Assembly (NCBI GenBank): GCA_027067055.1
Contig: JAMOMK010000104.1
Span: 1-59,571, forward strand
Direction of reading: 5' to 3'
Length of the DNA stretch: 59,571 nucleotides
Origin: Lysobacterales bacterium
GTDB taxonomy: Bacteria; Pseudomonadota; Gammaproteobacteria; Xanthomonadales; Marinicellaceae
Position 1 is the first letter of the stretch. Each line of letters begins with the position of its first letter. A program made the translations under genes and the position numbers. A model generated the notes under the pieces. The model made no database searches and had not been told where the DNA came from. It saw nothing but the letters and a program-made list of their open reading frames with translations. Shown here piece after piece: positions 10,801 through 17,704 of this stretch.

Positions 10801-13498
10801 TGATATCGGCTCTGTTAAGAACAATATCTGACACTCCCAAGTTACAAGTCTTGGTTGTTGTGCAGTTGGGGTCTTGTGAGTCTAGTTGTTGGAAACCACC
10901 TGAAAAAGCAGAACATATATCACCATTTTGTCTGTCTCTGTGACATGAACGCAAGTCAAAATCATAACCTGAATATGTCAATCGAGATAGTACTAGGGGT
11001 GCATCAACTTTATCAATATAATAAATACGGTGGTATTTATCATAAGTACCACTTACTTGATGGTATAGGCTATCGGCTCTTATTTTCGGTTGCCATTCAT
11101 TTATTTCGATATAGTCAACACAGTCTAAATCGGCTGTTGTTGCTGAGTTACATTCGTTATCACTTGCTCCTGGCAAACTCCATTCAAGTTTGATTTGTGT
11201 TTGTTTTCCTGCGTTCTTACTTACATTAACCCAGTTTGGTGTAGGGAGGTTTGTTGAGCTAACTGGCAATGATATGGTAATATCAGTAGCCGCACCACAT
11301 CCAAGTGATGCATTGCAGGCATATATTTTGAAGCTATTGCCAATTATATCTAGATAATTGAAGTCTGGTGATTGCCATGTGATTGCAGCACCTGTTGAAT
11401 TAGGGGGAACAGATATTGTCGCTAATAGTGTTGAGTCATTTGCATTTGATTGTGGAAAATTTGACACTATTTTAAATTCATCTGGTTCACTTATTGCTAA
11501 GCTTTCATCTGTTTCAGAAGAAAACTTAGAATAGTTAAATTCAAACTTGAATTGAGGACCTGCTGCATTAGAACTCCAAATAGTTAATAAATTTCTTACT
11601 CGTGAAAGTCCTTGTGAGAACTGACTGTCTTCAATTTCATAGCCACAGATGTTTTCATTGCAGGCACTAACGCTGTATTTTACCGGTGCCATAAAGTATG
11701 ACACATAAACTTGTGCTAAATTTGTTGCTACTCTTCTTTGTAAGGTGACATTGCCATTGCTATCATAACCTTTAATCTCGTATTCGGTTATGCCCATCAG
11801 ATCATAGTCTAGTGCGGGATCTTTTTCCCAGGTAATATAACGCCTTTGTGTTTCTAAATCTTGATAAACCGCAACTGATGGCAGTGGGTCTGGTTTGCAT
11901 GTAGATGGAATTTGGTAATAACTTACTATTGCAGGAATTGAACCACATGCACTAGTACCTGATTTATTTATTGGGGCTGAAGTTTGTGTGCTTTGACCAT
12001 AACTGAACTCTGCCAATTTATATCTATTGCTACAGAGTAGTGAGTCGGTTTCAATTGATGCAAATCTTGCCATTGGGATAACATTGTTGGCAGCATCTAA
12101 TAATGGTTGGACATATTTTAGGCTATTGTTGTTTAAATGAAAGCTGACCTCTACAGGCACTGTGGAGTTTAGTTGTTCTAAATTTGTATTGGTTATATTG
12201 AGTCCACATAATTTATTTGCTCCTATATCGCCTGTAAAAGCACTAATGTCTTGTGTGGTATTTGGGAAGTTTCCTCCATCTACTCCGATGAATTTTAGCC
12301 CTGCTATTCCTGCACAATCTGCTAAATTTAAGTTGTTAGCATCAACTACTATGGATTCTACAGGCGTACTATTTACTTGACAATATGAGCTACCCTTTGC
12401 TTTTAACAAATCTAACTCACTAGGCAATAAATCAAAGCCACTTGTTATGGCATTGTCGTTTAAATCTAATGCTGTTAATAAATCATTGTTTGATAAATTT
12501 GGGACGGTTGTTAGACCCATATTAGCTAACTTTAAGGTGGCTAGTTCTTCGAATTGTGAAAAATCAGGTAAAGTTATATTTGGGTTGTTGGATAAGTCCA
12601 GATATTCTAAGTAGTTGAGATTGGATAAGGCGGATATATTTGTAACTGCGGGGTTGTTTGCAATAATTATGGAGCGAATATTGGTCAAGTTTGCCATTAA
12701 GTTTATATCGGCATTTTGTAAATTGTAGCCTGTGCAATCAATACTTGGATCAACGGCGGTAAGCAAGTTTGCATCTACAAAACCATTGGCATTTAGGCAG
12801 CTATTGATTGCTCCTGTTAGGTCCTGTACTTTTGTGTATTTATTTTCTGTTTCAAATAAATTTTTGGGACTCCAAGGACTAAATGATTCAATTGAACTGG
12901 TTTTGTTTGCTGGTTTTTTAGCATTTTTGTTGGTGGTTTTTTGTTGGTAAACAGCTTGTACTTGTACGCTATATGAGCCAGTCGTGCGGTCTTTGAATTT
13001 TATTTTTTGTTTGTTTTTTAGCTTACCATTTTTCTTGTATTTAGCTTCTTTTCTAAGAACCTCATAGGATTGACCGTCTTTGGATATATAAATAAGGTAA
13101 TGAGATACTTGATATTTATCTATAATTGATTGCTTTAATTTTTTTGGCTTTTTCCACTTTATCTTTAATACACTTGGGTATTTGCCATTGCTACGTTTTT
13201 TGGCTTTAACTTTAACTTTGCGTGGCTTTTTGAACTGGTTGTCTGTTCCTTGATTATCGGCTAAACAGTTCGAACAGTTACCAGTCTCCAGCAACTGTCC
13301 ATCTGTTATTGGTAATGGTTGTTGCAGTTGCCATTGTGCAATTGATTCTTGCAATGCGCTCATATCAAGATAGCCTTTGTCTTGAATGACTTGTTGTATA
13401 ATTTGGTCGTATATGCTTTGTGGCATATTTTCTGGAATTTCAGCTTGTGATGTTGCTGATACAAATAAAAACACTATTATGAATACAATCTTTTCCAT
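1808..13498 (-). CDS. Giant secreted LRR/SpvB/FG-GAP/YD-repeat (RHS) polymorphic toxin with C-terminal deaminase domain
   Basis: The product is about 3,896 residues from the ATG at 13498, which has an AGAGGAA ribosome binding site; the frame is open upstream to a TTG at 13636. Approximate domains: signal peptide 1-19; fibronectin-like strands 85-200; leucine-rich repeats 250-350; several Ig/Fn3-like modules; an SpvB-type N-terminal block near 1520-1600; FG-GAP/VCBS repeats rich in DxNxDG about 1800-2400; YD repeats about 2800-3550; and the RHS core signature (GRFLSVDP, then PYTYINNNPLSGVDPTGY) ending near 3650. The variable C-terminus carries HAE (H3818, E3820) and PCPTC (C3842, C3845), the zinc and catalytic set of the cytidine-deaminase fold. 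RHS proteins form a shell that encloses and autoproteolytically releases the toxin. The deaminase subfamily and substrate cannot be assigned here. The signal peptide argues against type VI delivery. Confidence 0.88.
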   Translation of the reverse strand: MEKIVFIIVFLFVSATSQAEIPENMPQSIYDQIIQQVIQDKGYLDMSALQESIAQWQLQQPLPITDGQLLETGNCSNCLADNQGTDNQFKKPRKVKVKAKKRSNGKYPSVLKIKWKKPKKLKQSIIDKYQVSHYLIYISKDGQSYEVLRKEAKYKKNGKLKNKQKIKFKDRTTGSYSVQVQAVYQQKTTNKNAKKPANKTSSIESFSPWSPKNLFETENKYTKVQDLTGAINSCLNANGFVDANLLTAVDPSIDCTGYNLQNADINLMANLTNIRSIIIANNPAVTNISALSNLNYLEYLDLSNNPNITLPDFSQFEELATLKLANMGLTTVPNLSNNDLLTALDLNDNAITSGFDLLPSELDLLKAKGSSYCQVNSTPVESIVVDANNLNLADCAGIAGLKFIGVDGGNFPNTTQDISAFTGDIGANKLCGLNITNTNLEQLNSTVPVEVSFHLNNNSLKYVQPLLDAANNVIPMARFASIETDSLLCSNRYKLAEFSYGQSTQTSAPINKSGTSACGSIPAIVSYYQIPSTCKPDPLPSVAVYQDLETQRRYITWEKDPALDYDLMGITEYEIKGYDSNGNVTLQRRVATNLAQVYVSYFMAPVKYSVSACNENICGYEIEDSQFSQGLSRVRNLLTIWSSNAAGPQFKFEFNYSKFSSETDESLAISEPDEFKIVSNFPQSNANDSTLLATISVPPNSTGAAITWQSPDFNYLDIIGNSFKIYACNASLGCGAATDITISLPVSSTNLPTPNWVNVSKNAGKQTQIKLEWSLPGASDNECNSATTADLDCVDYIEINEWQPKIRADSLYHQVSGTYDKYHRIYYIDKVDAPLVLSRLTYSGYDFDLRSCHRDRQNGDICSAFSGGFQQLDSQDPNCTTTKTCNLGVSDIVLNRADISISSLDTAKPINVNWYFPQSSNFNFSQIVWEIPEGIKPDYFHLKSSSFSGGHCSKSLTVDYADKIITNQGDKWVTERDCFRLKRHVTWTVQSCFNGVGCSSTVAIELNGTTPEIPDPVIRSSQNIDSPTPTNPAQAGPGGLNPGMWWNEDLAGSGWHFFFANELGNAMESSYDLIGYWYTYREMNGVWTPTWIEAKMIQKTEVNGDIFYDGSLKYYNDSPSFTEMEAGEIQLVLKANKQHATLKIKPNIGNGLFSQPDVADLGPYTQEGDEFTLEINNIAENFIEINNSAPNNDDHHSGVWHYKNPTTQELEVSVNTWIENGFEYTVFATFDTDGVPIWLTAVNICTEPNGSCNSHGGYFVGFDSGTIYGQNGASSGTGNLGMVSYGFNPLAGKPLNHDFGSIDDITTNYHGNAGRCLNLGTAQEKNKKGSFWMNLIEQLNYPASGDDPAFTRTVSNYGNHAQQCNSPADLDKVASLHNIDFKIEGLLDTDTTCSPTAPGDCVIDFTWYTDDDFPSIQPYYSINNGVTYSLLSEICPSAIPSSHYVMPLYVCDLTNLPKSYTFQLRKKKYGTSGGTQESTVVLAESKSLTIDNSCTPPTCLPSIEIIVDQATEDVNQEVTNQPGAGPIPGSGGVSGGAATYSLPLVVPPGRNGMTPSLSVNYSSKGGNGILGVGWSLSVGSSIYRCPQTLAQDTKNHAVDFSNNDRLCLDGQRLMKVSAGTYWATNAEYRTEQDSFAKITKTSASTFIVQTKSGRKNTYVQQGTQKITWQLIKEEDSFSNNIKYNYTEYGENEILLTSIFYTGNNTVDGNRSINFEYDDIITGYQISYLYGENSVISKQLKNINTKIDSNLARQYDFTYKLSTHNSNLLLDGIIEFTQQDQTIGRDLVNISWSDDNALDSAYLYKNITNQVTTADGTPLMNLKRLKYLAGANDYNGDGIKDLEMNLNSIPTPFNYTFSEFLFFDSKGGLQTIMQEAIATASELADVNYDGINDIVYVVSSDVCPGDKKGIKIKSWNHNKAVPNTTLSQADNYFDNIAIICNIDLENYNHNGTNIILETNKMRLFLKDVNNDGAVDLILTREPSKIIYDTSEYQTTKLVVYYNTSTCSSGSCPISFNPEAHLITNLLRKVDNEGEPDVFSFIWDQIIGFNDYNGDGYLDVEIRTLVQNYVAANPAIHPVYIAGNTIYFRDTNGYIKKDFDEIGLGNFSCDYYDNLGDIVHESCALAQGSTNAAVNYKFVDVNRDGLQDFLYYDSDPQAIKSWKLRLNKGGSYSNGFFTETIASDIDSVSNQDTLFQGDVCPAPDNGSANEDDYRMCNPYFMGRKSFVDLNGDGIIEMVYPDPRLNIPSSDDIPDNMIFNSCHFVGNSRLNSEFQEESSLVFLYDTLSFQGVYSQPTEQNPLSGTEGVDGFIFCSYISRSNSDGRMDIYRKARGHSLATIDEGAYRFNALSFNLKKVGGKLKLDLQNNQDTGIYKSLGYGEINDLNGNGLADQLISIGCQLWSRGVCKTFGQFYTQNISATNWDISFPDFSSIGDNEPLSVFITAHNQTPITAQISSITKPTTGQTVAWNYHPISAKLPEREDFPLYTLLERKACQNDCPDGYIDEIGAIGTHFYFNSSMYVVSDMRQTNNYGSNSLSEYAYQEAVYNNQGRGFQGFRKISVRTNPDEHSGGITYETISESTFHQVFPYAGKLEKIETWQFDSTGVLTKTQQQDYEYVARDSNQSNWAVSGVHYHPLINTISQNFELNNGNLATKSETTLTNDVYGNITAQTKTIETYDATYASITPTRFETVQTTNEYNTANTNNWWIDKLAKTTVTKLATGNSNNNHTSYSEFYWKTGIKRELDCQFTYIGTDNVDNCTSAITNNNISKNTFNYDTKGNITKVTTTATNSSNTAIDRTVDTVYSTDGYFPELITKDISGANLTTSFTYDPATGQVTKAIAPDGNYVDSDYDAYGFKITDEAKFWNPEGNTIPIAHTSLRNCNGSCPEQSIVNTISGNALTGMIAGSPQLSYSTEQRQNGQPRVITWYDNANNPVLTKTYHSDNAGFDKYSYVASITTPAGSTITTQPFIQTSSAYPTVSQVDPQGRVKQKQTKIGDLSSNSAGDCTLITDYSHQGGYTEIDVSQVSSSNNNCSPTDISTLSMSRTYDATGKLLSTKDDQDNIVKYKYDASGNPKELIDADNNPIYTNFDALGRKQSVNDPNMGIKTFQYNGFGEVIQQQVAGESYSTYYRYDKLGRITDQYSNVYPNLDPVADVRSYIDHYVYNDDRGGVLESVNRQSNKFIQNGQVNRFSQVFNKELEYDNQNRMQAEITTLPAALTVGLVDPTANDIKQYKTQYYYDGNYNRLKQVIYDYRYSIANTYTRHGTLKAQIDVLLDQTIMEVTDWNFKGQEANRVFNKIFSSTTQYYPSTGQVAKITHGSASDNEILDYQYDSWGNIAQQELARGTTQATETFTYDSLHRLKSASVNGDTEKTYSYNGIGNITSKSDFSDNGYNYAQTGNAGPNAVTSASLINGSTINYDYDKKGNRISDSINGSDTATYQYDYNNLLVESTSEITGTNQILEFNYGADNQRYRKYDLINNEITLYANKDYEAIYKNGAYFPTETKYYLTSYLTVTRKPSGEVKRNFMQKDRLGSTTQILDETGIVLHTKSYDAFGKPRNGDWSDMAGGLFKAKLDFDDANGTIDLTKRGFTDHEHLDEMQLIHMNGRMYDYNNGRFLSVDPFIARPTSTQALNPYTYINNNPLSGVDPTGYLPVIIPIIGKVIGWASAAWGSYETGHAIGSAANDVRTGEKTLGEAATDGAKNVAINAGIAATGGLAAKLANKFIPDSVKDAVKDKFKALTNGNKNNKQTSTTTRPADNSSLEANTDQNMVDNLVNKRKDTPGATGDDTFAQARGKDGELTETFKDIKDPGGDATKNIHAETQALGALKDTRGATVAVDQNPCPTCTTDLKKANVDKVIVPTKGGNKLNNSPKTAAVDAATKGKKVTVREVDLDEKK

Positions 13499-13716
13499 GG
13501 GTTCCTCTTTTTTAGTGGATTTTAAAGTTAAGAGAATCTTTGATGCATAGGAGTGATGAAAAGTAAGTCCTTTTAGGTCTTCGCTTTCATTGATAAACAC
13601 GTCGCACACGGTTTTTTGAAAGAAGCTCTCAAGCAAGTATTAGTAACTATTTTTTTAGATATTTAAACAGTCTTATGACAGGTATCTAATAGTAGTCAAT
13701 ACTTTAATTTGACTTA

Positions 13717-13752
<36 letters not shown>

Positions 13753-13879
13753 CAATTGGATAAAAAATTAAAGTGTTTAGTTCATTTTGTAGTTAAAAAA
13801 TTGTTAAAAACTGTTATATGCATCTCATATATTAGCAAATGCTAAATTAACGCTTGCAATTTAAAATGAAAAATGCTTC

Positions 13880-14013
13880 CATAGCGCTCATGAGTAGCAT
13901 CCCTTGCTACCCATGAGATTCACTCTCTTTTTAGTGAGTGAATCGTAAAAATTGGTTTTCCCCAATCAATTTTTTTATATTTACCCAGTAACTTTTGTTA
14001 CTGGGTTTTTTTT
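13880..14013 (+). ncRNA. Candidate small RNA: three hairpins followed by a terminator
   Basis: Consecutive hairpins read on the plus strand. Hairpin 1 is CTCATG-a-GTAGCA with TGCTAC-c-CATGAG (13887-13917). Hairpin 2 is GATTCACTC with GAGTGAATC (13917-13944). A weaker ATTGG/CCAAT hairpin lies at 13951-13966. A canonical intrinsic terminator follows at 13983-14013. Both flanking genes are on the minus strand, so the T tract implies a plus-strand transcript with no annotated gene. A 16-codon ORF begins at 13866 (ATG) and ends inside hairpin 1, but it lacks a ribosome binding site. I do not recognise a known RNA family. Confidence 0.45.
13983..14013 (+). terminator. Intrinsic terminator of an unannotated plus-strand transcript
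   Basis: ACCCAGTAAC, TTTT loop, GTTACTGGGT, then a run of eight T. On the minus strand the stem is followed by AAATATAAAAA rather than T, so it does not serve nhaB. Confidence 0.85.
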
Positions 14014-14078
14014 GTTCAAAATTCTGGCAAAAAAAAGCACCTAATAAGAGTGCTTTAACAAAAATACTCCAAAAGTAA

Positions 14079-15560
14079 TTATCTATGGTATTGGAAAAAA
14101 TACCCAACAATCGTTAACACAATTGTATAAGGCAGAGCCATAAAAACCATTCTCATGTAACCCAATCGAATAGCTGGTGCTAATGCTGATGTCAATAAGA
14201 ATAGAAAGGCTGCTTGACCATTTGGTGTTGCCACAGAAGGTAGATTTGTTCCTGTGTTAATAGCTACTGCCAGTGCATCAAAATGTTGTTGGTCAAACTG
14301 ACCGGCATCGTATGCGGCCTTAACTTCGTTGATATAAACCGTAGCAACAAAGACATTATCACTAATGGCTGACAATATACCATTAGCTAAAAAGAAAGCT
14401 TTTGGCTGCACTTCAACAGGTAAAGTAAGAACCCAATGAATAACGGGTTGAAATAAATGTTGATCATGAATCATGCCAACAACAATAAAAAAGATAACAA
14501 GTAATGAAACAAATGGCAAGGATTCTTCAAAGGCCTTGCCAATCCGATGTTCGTGAATAATACCAGTAAAAGAGGTAACCACTACCATTAGAGCCAGCCC
14601 AATTAGACCAGGCTGCATTATGTGGGCGTAAAGCCCATAAATAAGTAAAACCGCACAAATACCTTGAACAATTAGTGCATACTTTTCTTTTCGAGTTCTC
14701 TTTTCATCTTGTTTGGCTAAGTAACCTTTCAATATTTTTCTAACATTAGGATCTAACTGCCCGCCAAATCCAAAGATTTTAAATTTTTCAACGATAACTA
14801 AGGTAATTAAGCCAGCAAAAACAGCAGGAACCGTCACATGCGACATATTGGCAGCAAATTCGATAAAGTTCCAACCCATTTTTTCAGCAATGAGTAAATT
14901 TTGAGGTTCTCCAACCATTGTAGTTACACCACCCAATGCAGTACCAACTGCCCCATGCATAACTAAAGAGCGAATAAAAGCCCTAAAATCAGCTAAAGTA
15001 TCACCACCCATCTGTTTAGAGTCATCAATTTCGTTGTCATCAAAATCAGTGTTCTTAGCATTGGAGTGAACCTTTTCATAAACACCATAGAGTGAAATAA
15101 ATACGGTAATCAACACGGCTGTAACGGTTAAAGCATCTAAAAAGGCGGACAAGAAGGCTGCCGCAATTGAAAACATCAAGGAGAGTACAATCTTATTTTT
15201 TACTTTAACCAATATTTTACCAAAAAGAAAAATAAGTAAAGGTTGCATAAAGTAAATAAAACTGACCATAAACACCAATAGCATAATAACTGATAGGTTG
15301 TTTTGAATTTCATGCCATGCGGTTTCCGGGCTTGTTAGCCCAAGAGCAAGGATAGCTAAACCTAGTAATCCACCTGATTGCAATGGATAGCATTTTAATG
15401 CCATTGCAAGCGTAAAGATGAACATAACAATAAATGCCCAACCCATTACTGTCTTTCCTAGCAACAATGTAGCAGGATAACAAATCACCAAAAATGCCAA
15501 GATAACTAACTTAAACCACTTTGGGCTGTTGCCTAGAAATTGTTTTAATACAATATCCAC
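14079..15560 (-). CDS. nhaB: Na+/H+ antiporter NhaB
   Basis: A 493-residue polytopic inner-membrane protein. It matches NhaB through its length, beginning with FLGNSPKWFKL. It has the conserved AAFLSAFLDALTVTAV segment (residues about 134-149), the MHGAVGTALGGVTTMVGEPQ stretch (about 199-218) and, near the C-terminus, SISDNVFVATVYINE-like and AINTGTNLPSVATPNG motifs. NhaB exchanges cytoplasmic Na+ for external H+ and supports pH and sodium homeostasis, which suits a marine bacterium. Family members are usually 500-530 residues, so this one is slightly short at the C-terminus but complete. It is divergently transcribed from the acyltransferase gene with about 90 bases between starts and stands alone as a transcription unit. 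No clear terminator follows its stop codon. Confidence 0.92.
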   Translation of the reverse strand: MDIVLKQFLGNSPKWFKLVILAFLVICYPATLLLGKTVMGWAFIVMFIFTLAMALKCYPLQSGGLLGLAILALGLTSPETAWHEIQNNLSVIMLLVFMVSFIYFMQPLLIFLFGKILVKVKNKIVLSLMFSIAAAFLSAFLDALTVTAVLITVFISLYGVYEKVHSNAKNTDFDDNEIDDSKQMGGDTLADFRAFIRSLVMHGAVGTALGGVTTMVGEPQNLLIAEKMGWNFIEFAANMSHVTVPAVFAGLITLVIVEKFKIFGFGGQLDPNVRKILKGYLAKQDEKRTRKEKYALIVQGICAVLLIYGLYAHIMQPGLIGLALMVVVTSFTGIIHEHRIGKAFEESLPFVSLLVIFFIVVGMIHDQHLFQPVIHWVLTLPVEVQPKAFFLANGILSAISDNVFVATVYINEVKAAYDAGQFDQQHFDALAVAINTGTNLPSVATPNGQAAFLFLLTSALAPAIRLGYMRMVFMALPYTIVLTIVGYFFQYHR

Positions 15561-15640
15561 AATTACTCCTAAAATTTATAAAAAAACTATTTTACAACAA
15601 TTTGTCAACAAAAGTTAAGCACAACCGTACGCTATATAGT

Positions 15641-15646
15641 TATAAT
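15641..15646 (+). promoter_or_regulatory. -10 box suggesting a leaderless transcript for the lpxL-like gene
   Basis: A perfect TATAAT lies six bases before the ATG at 15653, which puts the expected start point at the A of the ATG. No Shine-Dalgarno sequence is present and no good -35 is visible. The same TATAAT-6-ATG spacing occurs before the Fic gene at 55729. Confidence 0.45.
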
Positions 15647-15652
15647 TGCGCA

Positions 15653-16549
15653 ATGTTATCAAAACCTTCATATTTTAAGTTTGCTCCAAGCTGGATTGTC
15701 TATTCTTTTGTTTGGTTGTTTTCACAACTGCCTTATAAAGTTCTAATTTTTATTGGCAAAGGATTTGGAAGGTTGTTATATTTTATTTCCCTACGAAAAA
15801 AAGTAGTCGCTACAAATTTAAAAATTTGTTTTCCCAAGCTAGACGAGACAAGTCGATTACAACTAATTAAGAGACATTACCAAGAACTAGGCTTAATGGT
15901 GACACAAACTCTTAAGGCTTTTTTGAGCAACACCCAAGTCATCGAAAAAAACAGCATTATAAATGGGTCTGAACATATTCAAGCCTGCATTGACAACAAT
16001 CAAGGAGTGCTCCTAGTAGCTGGACACTTCACTTCTTTAGACATGGGAGGAAAGATTCTTTGTAAAAAATTCCCAATAGCTGGAATGTACCGTGAGCACA
16101 AACACCCCTTAACAGAATACATTGTCACAAAATCACGCTTGAAATACGCCACCAAGATGTTTAAGCGCGATGAATTACGCCCCATAATCAAACACTTAAA
16201 AACTGGTGGCATTTTGTGGTATGCCCCTGACCAAGATTACCGCCGTGGACAATCCGTATTCGTACCATTCTTTAACCATCCTGCTTCAACCATTACTGCA
16301 ACTCACCAAATGGCACGCCTTTCAAAATGTGCGGTTTTGTATTTCCATGTTCAACGCAATGAAAAACCACCCTATTACACCTTAACTTTATCGCCAAAAA
16401 TGGATAATTTCCCAACCAAAGACCCCGTCGATGACACGAAAAGTGTCAACCAGGAAATTGAGAAAATGGTAAAAAAGAATCCTACGGAGTACTTATGGGT
16501 GCACAAACGTTTTAAAACGACACAAAACGGTCGAAAAAACCCTTATTAG
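15653..16549 (+). CDS. Lipid A biosynthesis lauroyl/myristoyl acyltransferase (LpxL/HtrB family)
   Basis: A 298-residue LPLAT-family protein with an N-terminal membrane anchor (residues about 8-36). The catalytic HX4D motif is HFTSLD near residue 124. The family landmark MYREHKHPLTEYIVTKSR follows, then WYAPDQDYRRGQSVFVPFF (about 190-208), where acceptor and acyl donor bind. These enzymes transfer an acyl chain from ACP to Kdo-lipid IVA at the inner face of the inner membrane. Whether it is the L or M type cannot be settled from sequence alone. The frame is open from 15521, but that would overlap the divergent nhaB start. The ATG at 15653 fits the family N-terminus and the TATAAT placement, so I chose it despite the lack of a ribosome binding site. 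Confidence 0.88.
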   Translation: MLSKPSYFKFAPSWIVYSFVWLFSQLPYKVLIFIGKGFGRLLYFISLRKKVVATNLKICFPKLDETSRLQLIKRHYQELGLMVTQTLKAFLSNTQVIEKNSIINGSEHIQACIDNNQGVLLVAGHFTSLDMGGKILCKKFPIAGMYREHKHPLTEYIVTKSRLKYATKMFKRDELRPIIKHLKTGGILWYAPDQDYRRGQSVFVPFFNHPASTITATHQMARLSKCAVLYFHVQRNEKPPYYTLTLSPKMDNFPTKDPVDDTKSVNQEIEKMVKKNPTEYLWVHKRFKTTQNGRKNPY

Positions 16550-16573
16550 CTATATGATTTAACCTCTCGCATC

Positions 16574-16920
16574 ATTCATCGACTAAAGAGACTGTGAAAG
16601 TCGATGTCTCATTTTAAGCACATTAATTCCTGCAGAGCATGAGGAATTCTGTATCACTGGGGTGTGGACTTTAGTCCACATTATTAAAATATTGACTCAA
16701 TTCTATGAAGTTATCTGCAACATTCATCGACTAAAGTTGATGCCCCATTTTAAGCACATTAATCCCTGCAGAGCATGAGGAATTCTGTATCACTGGGGTG
16801 TGGACTTTAGTCCACATTATTAATATTGACTCAATTCTATGAAGTTATCTGCAACATTCATCGACTAAAGTCGATGCCCCATTTTAAGCACATTAATCCC
16901 TGCAGGGAATGAGGAGTTCA
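16574..16920 (+). repeat. Three tandem copies of a ~134-bp palindrome-bearing repeat
   Basis: Units start with ATTCATCGACTAAAG at 16574, 16722 and 16856. Unit 1 is 148 bp with a small internal insertion, unit 2 is 134 bp, and unit 3 is truncated after about 65 bp. Each full unit has two palindromes: ATCGACTAAAGTCGAT-like at the left and GTGGACTTTAGTCCAC at the right. The gap 16550-16935 contains nothing else recognisable. It lies between convergent genes, a typical home for REP/BIME-type sequences. Confidence 0.85.
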
Positions 16921-16935
16921 CTAAGATAAATTTGA

Positions 16936-17112
16936 TTAATCGTCTAACAATTCAAAATCTTCCTTTGTTACACCACAGTCTGGACACATCCATGTATCAG
17001 GCACGTCTTCCCATTTGGTGCCTGGCGCTATGCCATCGTCTTCCCAGCCTTCAGCTTCGTCATAAATTAGCCCGCAGACTACGCAGATATATTGTTTAAA
17101 ATTTTCACTCAT
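16936..17112 (-). CDS. Rubredoxin
   Basis: A 58-residue protein with the two iron-binding CxxC pairs of rubredoxins, C10-VV-C13-G and C43-PD-C46-G. It also has the conserved core YDEAEGWEDDGIAPGTKW and DVPDTWMCPDCG. Rubredoxins carry single electrons in the cytoplasm, commonly to alkane hydroxylases or to oxygen and peroxide reductases. No partner reductase is visible nearby. It starts 43 bases after the GNAT gene on the same strand, so it may be the last gene of a folE2-GNAT-rubredoxin transcript. The ribosome binding site is weak. Confidence 0.93.
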   Translation of the reverse strand: MSENFKQYICVVCGLIYDEAEGWEDDGIAPGTKWEDVPDTWMCPDCGVTKEDFELLDD

Positions 17113-17155
17113 TGTAATTGTATTGTTTGTTTAGAATTTGGTTAATTGGGATACT

Positions 17156-17704
17156 TTAGTGTTTTTCAATGTTTATTTTTGCTTGAGGGGCTGGAATTGG
17201 ATTTTTTCGGGCAAATAGCTTTTTTGCAATTTCAACAAAGTGAGTTTGGCCGATATGAATGCCTAAATTTTTTGCCATTAAATAATGTGGACCAATATCT
17301 GGCAAATCAAATTCATCTCCAATAATTTTAAAACCACTGTTTTTATAAAATTTAACCGCGTTCATTCGTGCATTACACCAAATAACACCACCCTTTTGCT
17401 TAATAACGTGGTTTATACAGGTTTCTAATAATTGTGTTCCAATATTTTGACCTTGAAAAGCCTCATACACTGCCATACCACGAATCCGCCAAGATTGCTT
17501 TAATGAAAAATCAGGGTGAGACTCTTTATAAATTGATGCACAACCTACAATTTCATCTTTTAGTTTAGCGGCAAAATGTACGGTGTATTTATAGGTGTCT
17601 TCTGGATAATAACAATTGCTGCGTGGTTGCCCTTGACGAAGTACTTGATGACGCACATCAACTATTTCCTCTAATCGTGCCACTTCAACAATAATATTAG
17701 TCAC
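17156..17704 (-). CDS. GNAT-family N-acetyltransferase
   Basis: A 182-residue protein with the acetyl-CoA-binding motif A, IRGMAVYEAFQGQNIGTQLLE (the QGQNIG loop), and a late motif B (FYKNSGFKIIGDEF, then PHYLMAKNL). The region around RQGQPRSNCYYPEDTYKYTVHFAAK resembles GNAT enzymes acting on small molecules, but the substrate is unknown. The frame is open to 17776 through the folE2 coding region. The GTG at 17704 is preceded by AGAGG at a proper distance and overlaps the folE2 stop by eight bases, so translational coupling is likely and I prefer this start. The last 25 residues are basic and proline-rich, beyond the usual fold. Confidence 0.78.
   Translation of the reverse strand: MTNIIVEVARLEEIVDVRHQVLRQGQPRSNCYYPEDTYKYTVHFAAKLKDEIVGCASIYKESHPDFSLKQSWRIRGMAVYEAFQGQNIGTQLLETCINHVIKQKGGVIWCNARMNAVKFYKNSGFKIIGDEFDLPDIGPHYLMAKNLGIHIGQTHFVEIAKKLFARKNPIPAPQAKINIEKH

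Noticed and set aside
2010-12950. Several 60-112 residue plus-strand ORFs across the toxin gene
   Set aside because: They lie wholly within the minus-strand coding region, lack ribosome binding sites and show no recognisable domains.
13499-13636. Longer N-terminus for the RHS toxin from the TTG at 13636
   Set aside because: The 46 extra residues would hide the signal peptide; the ATG at 13498 has a good ribosome binding site directly before it.
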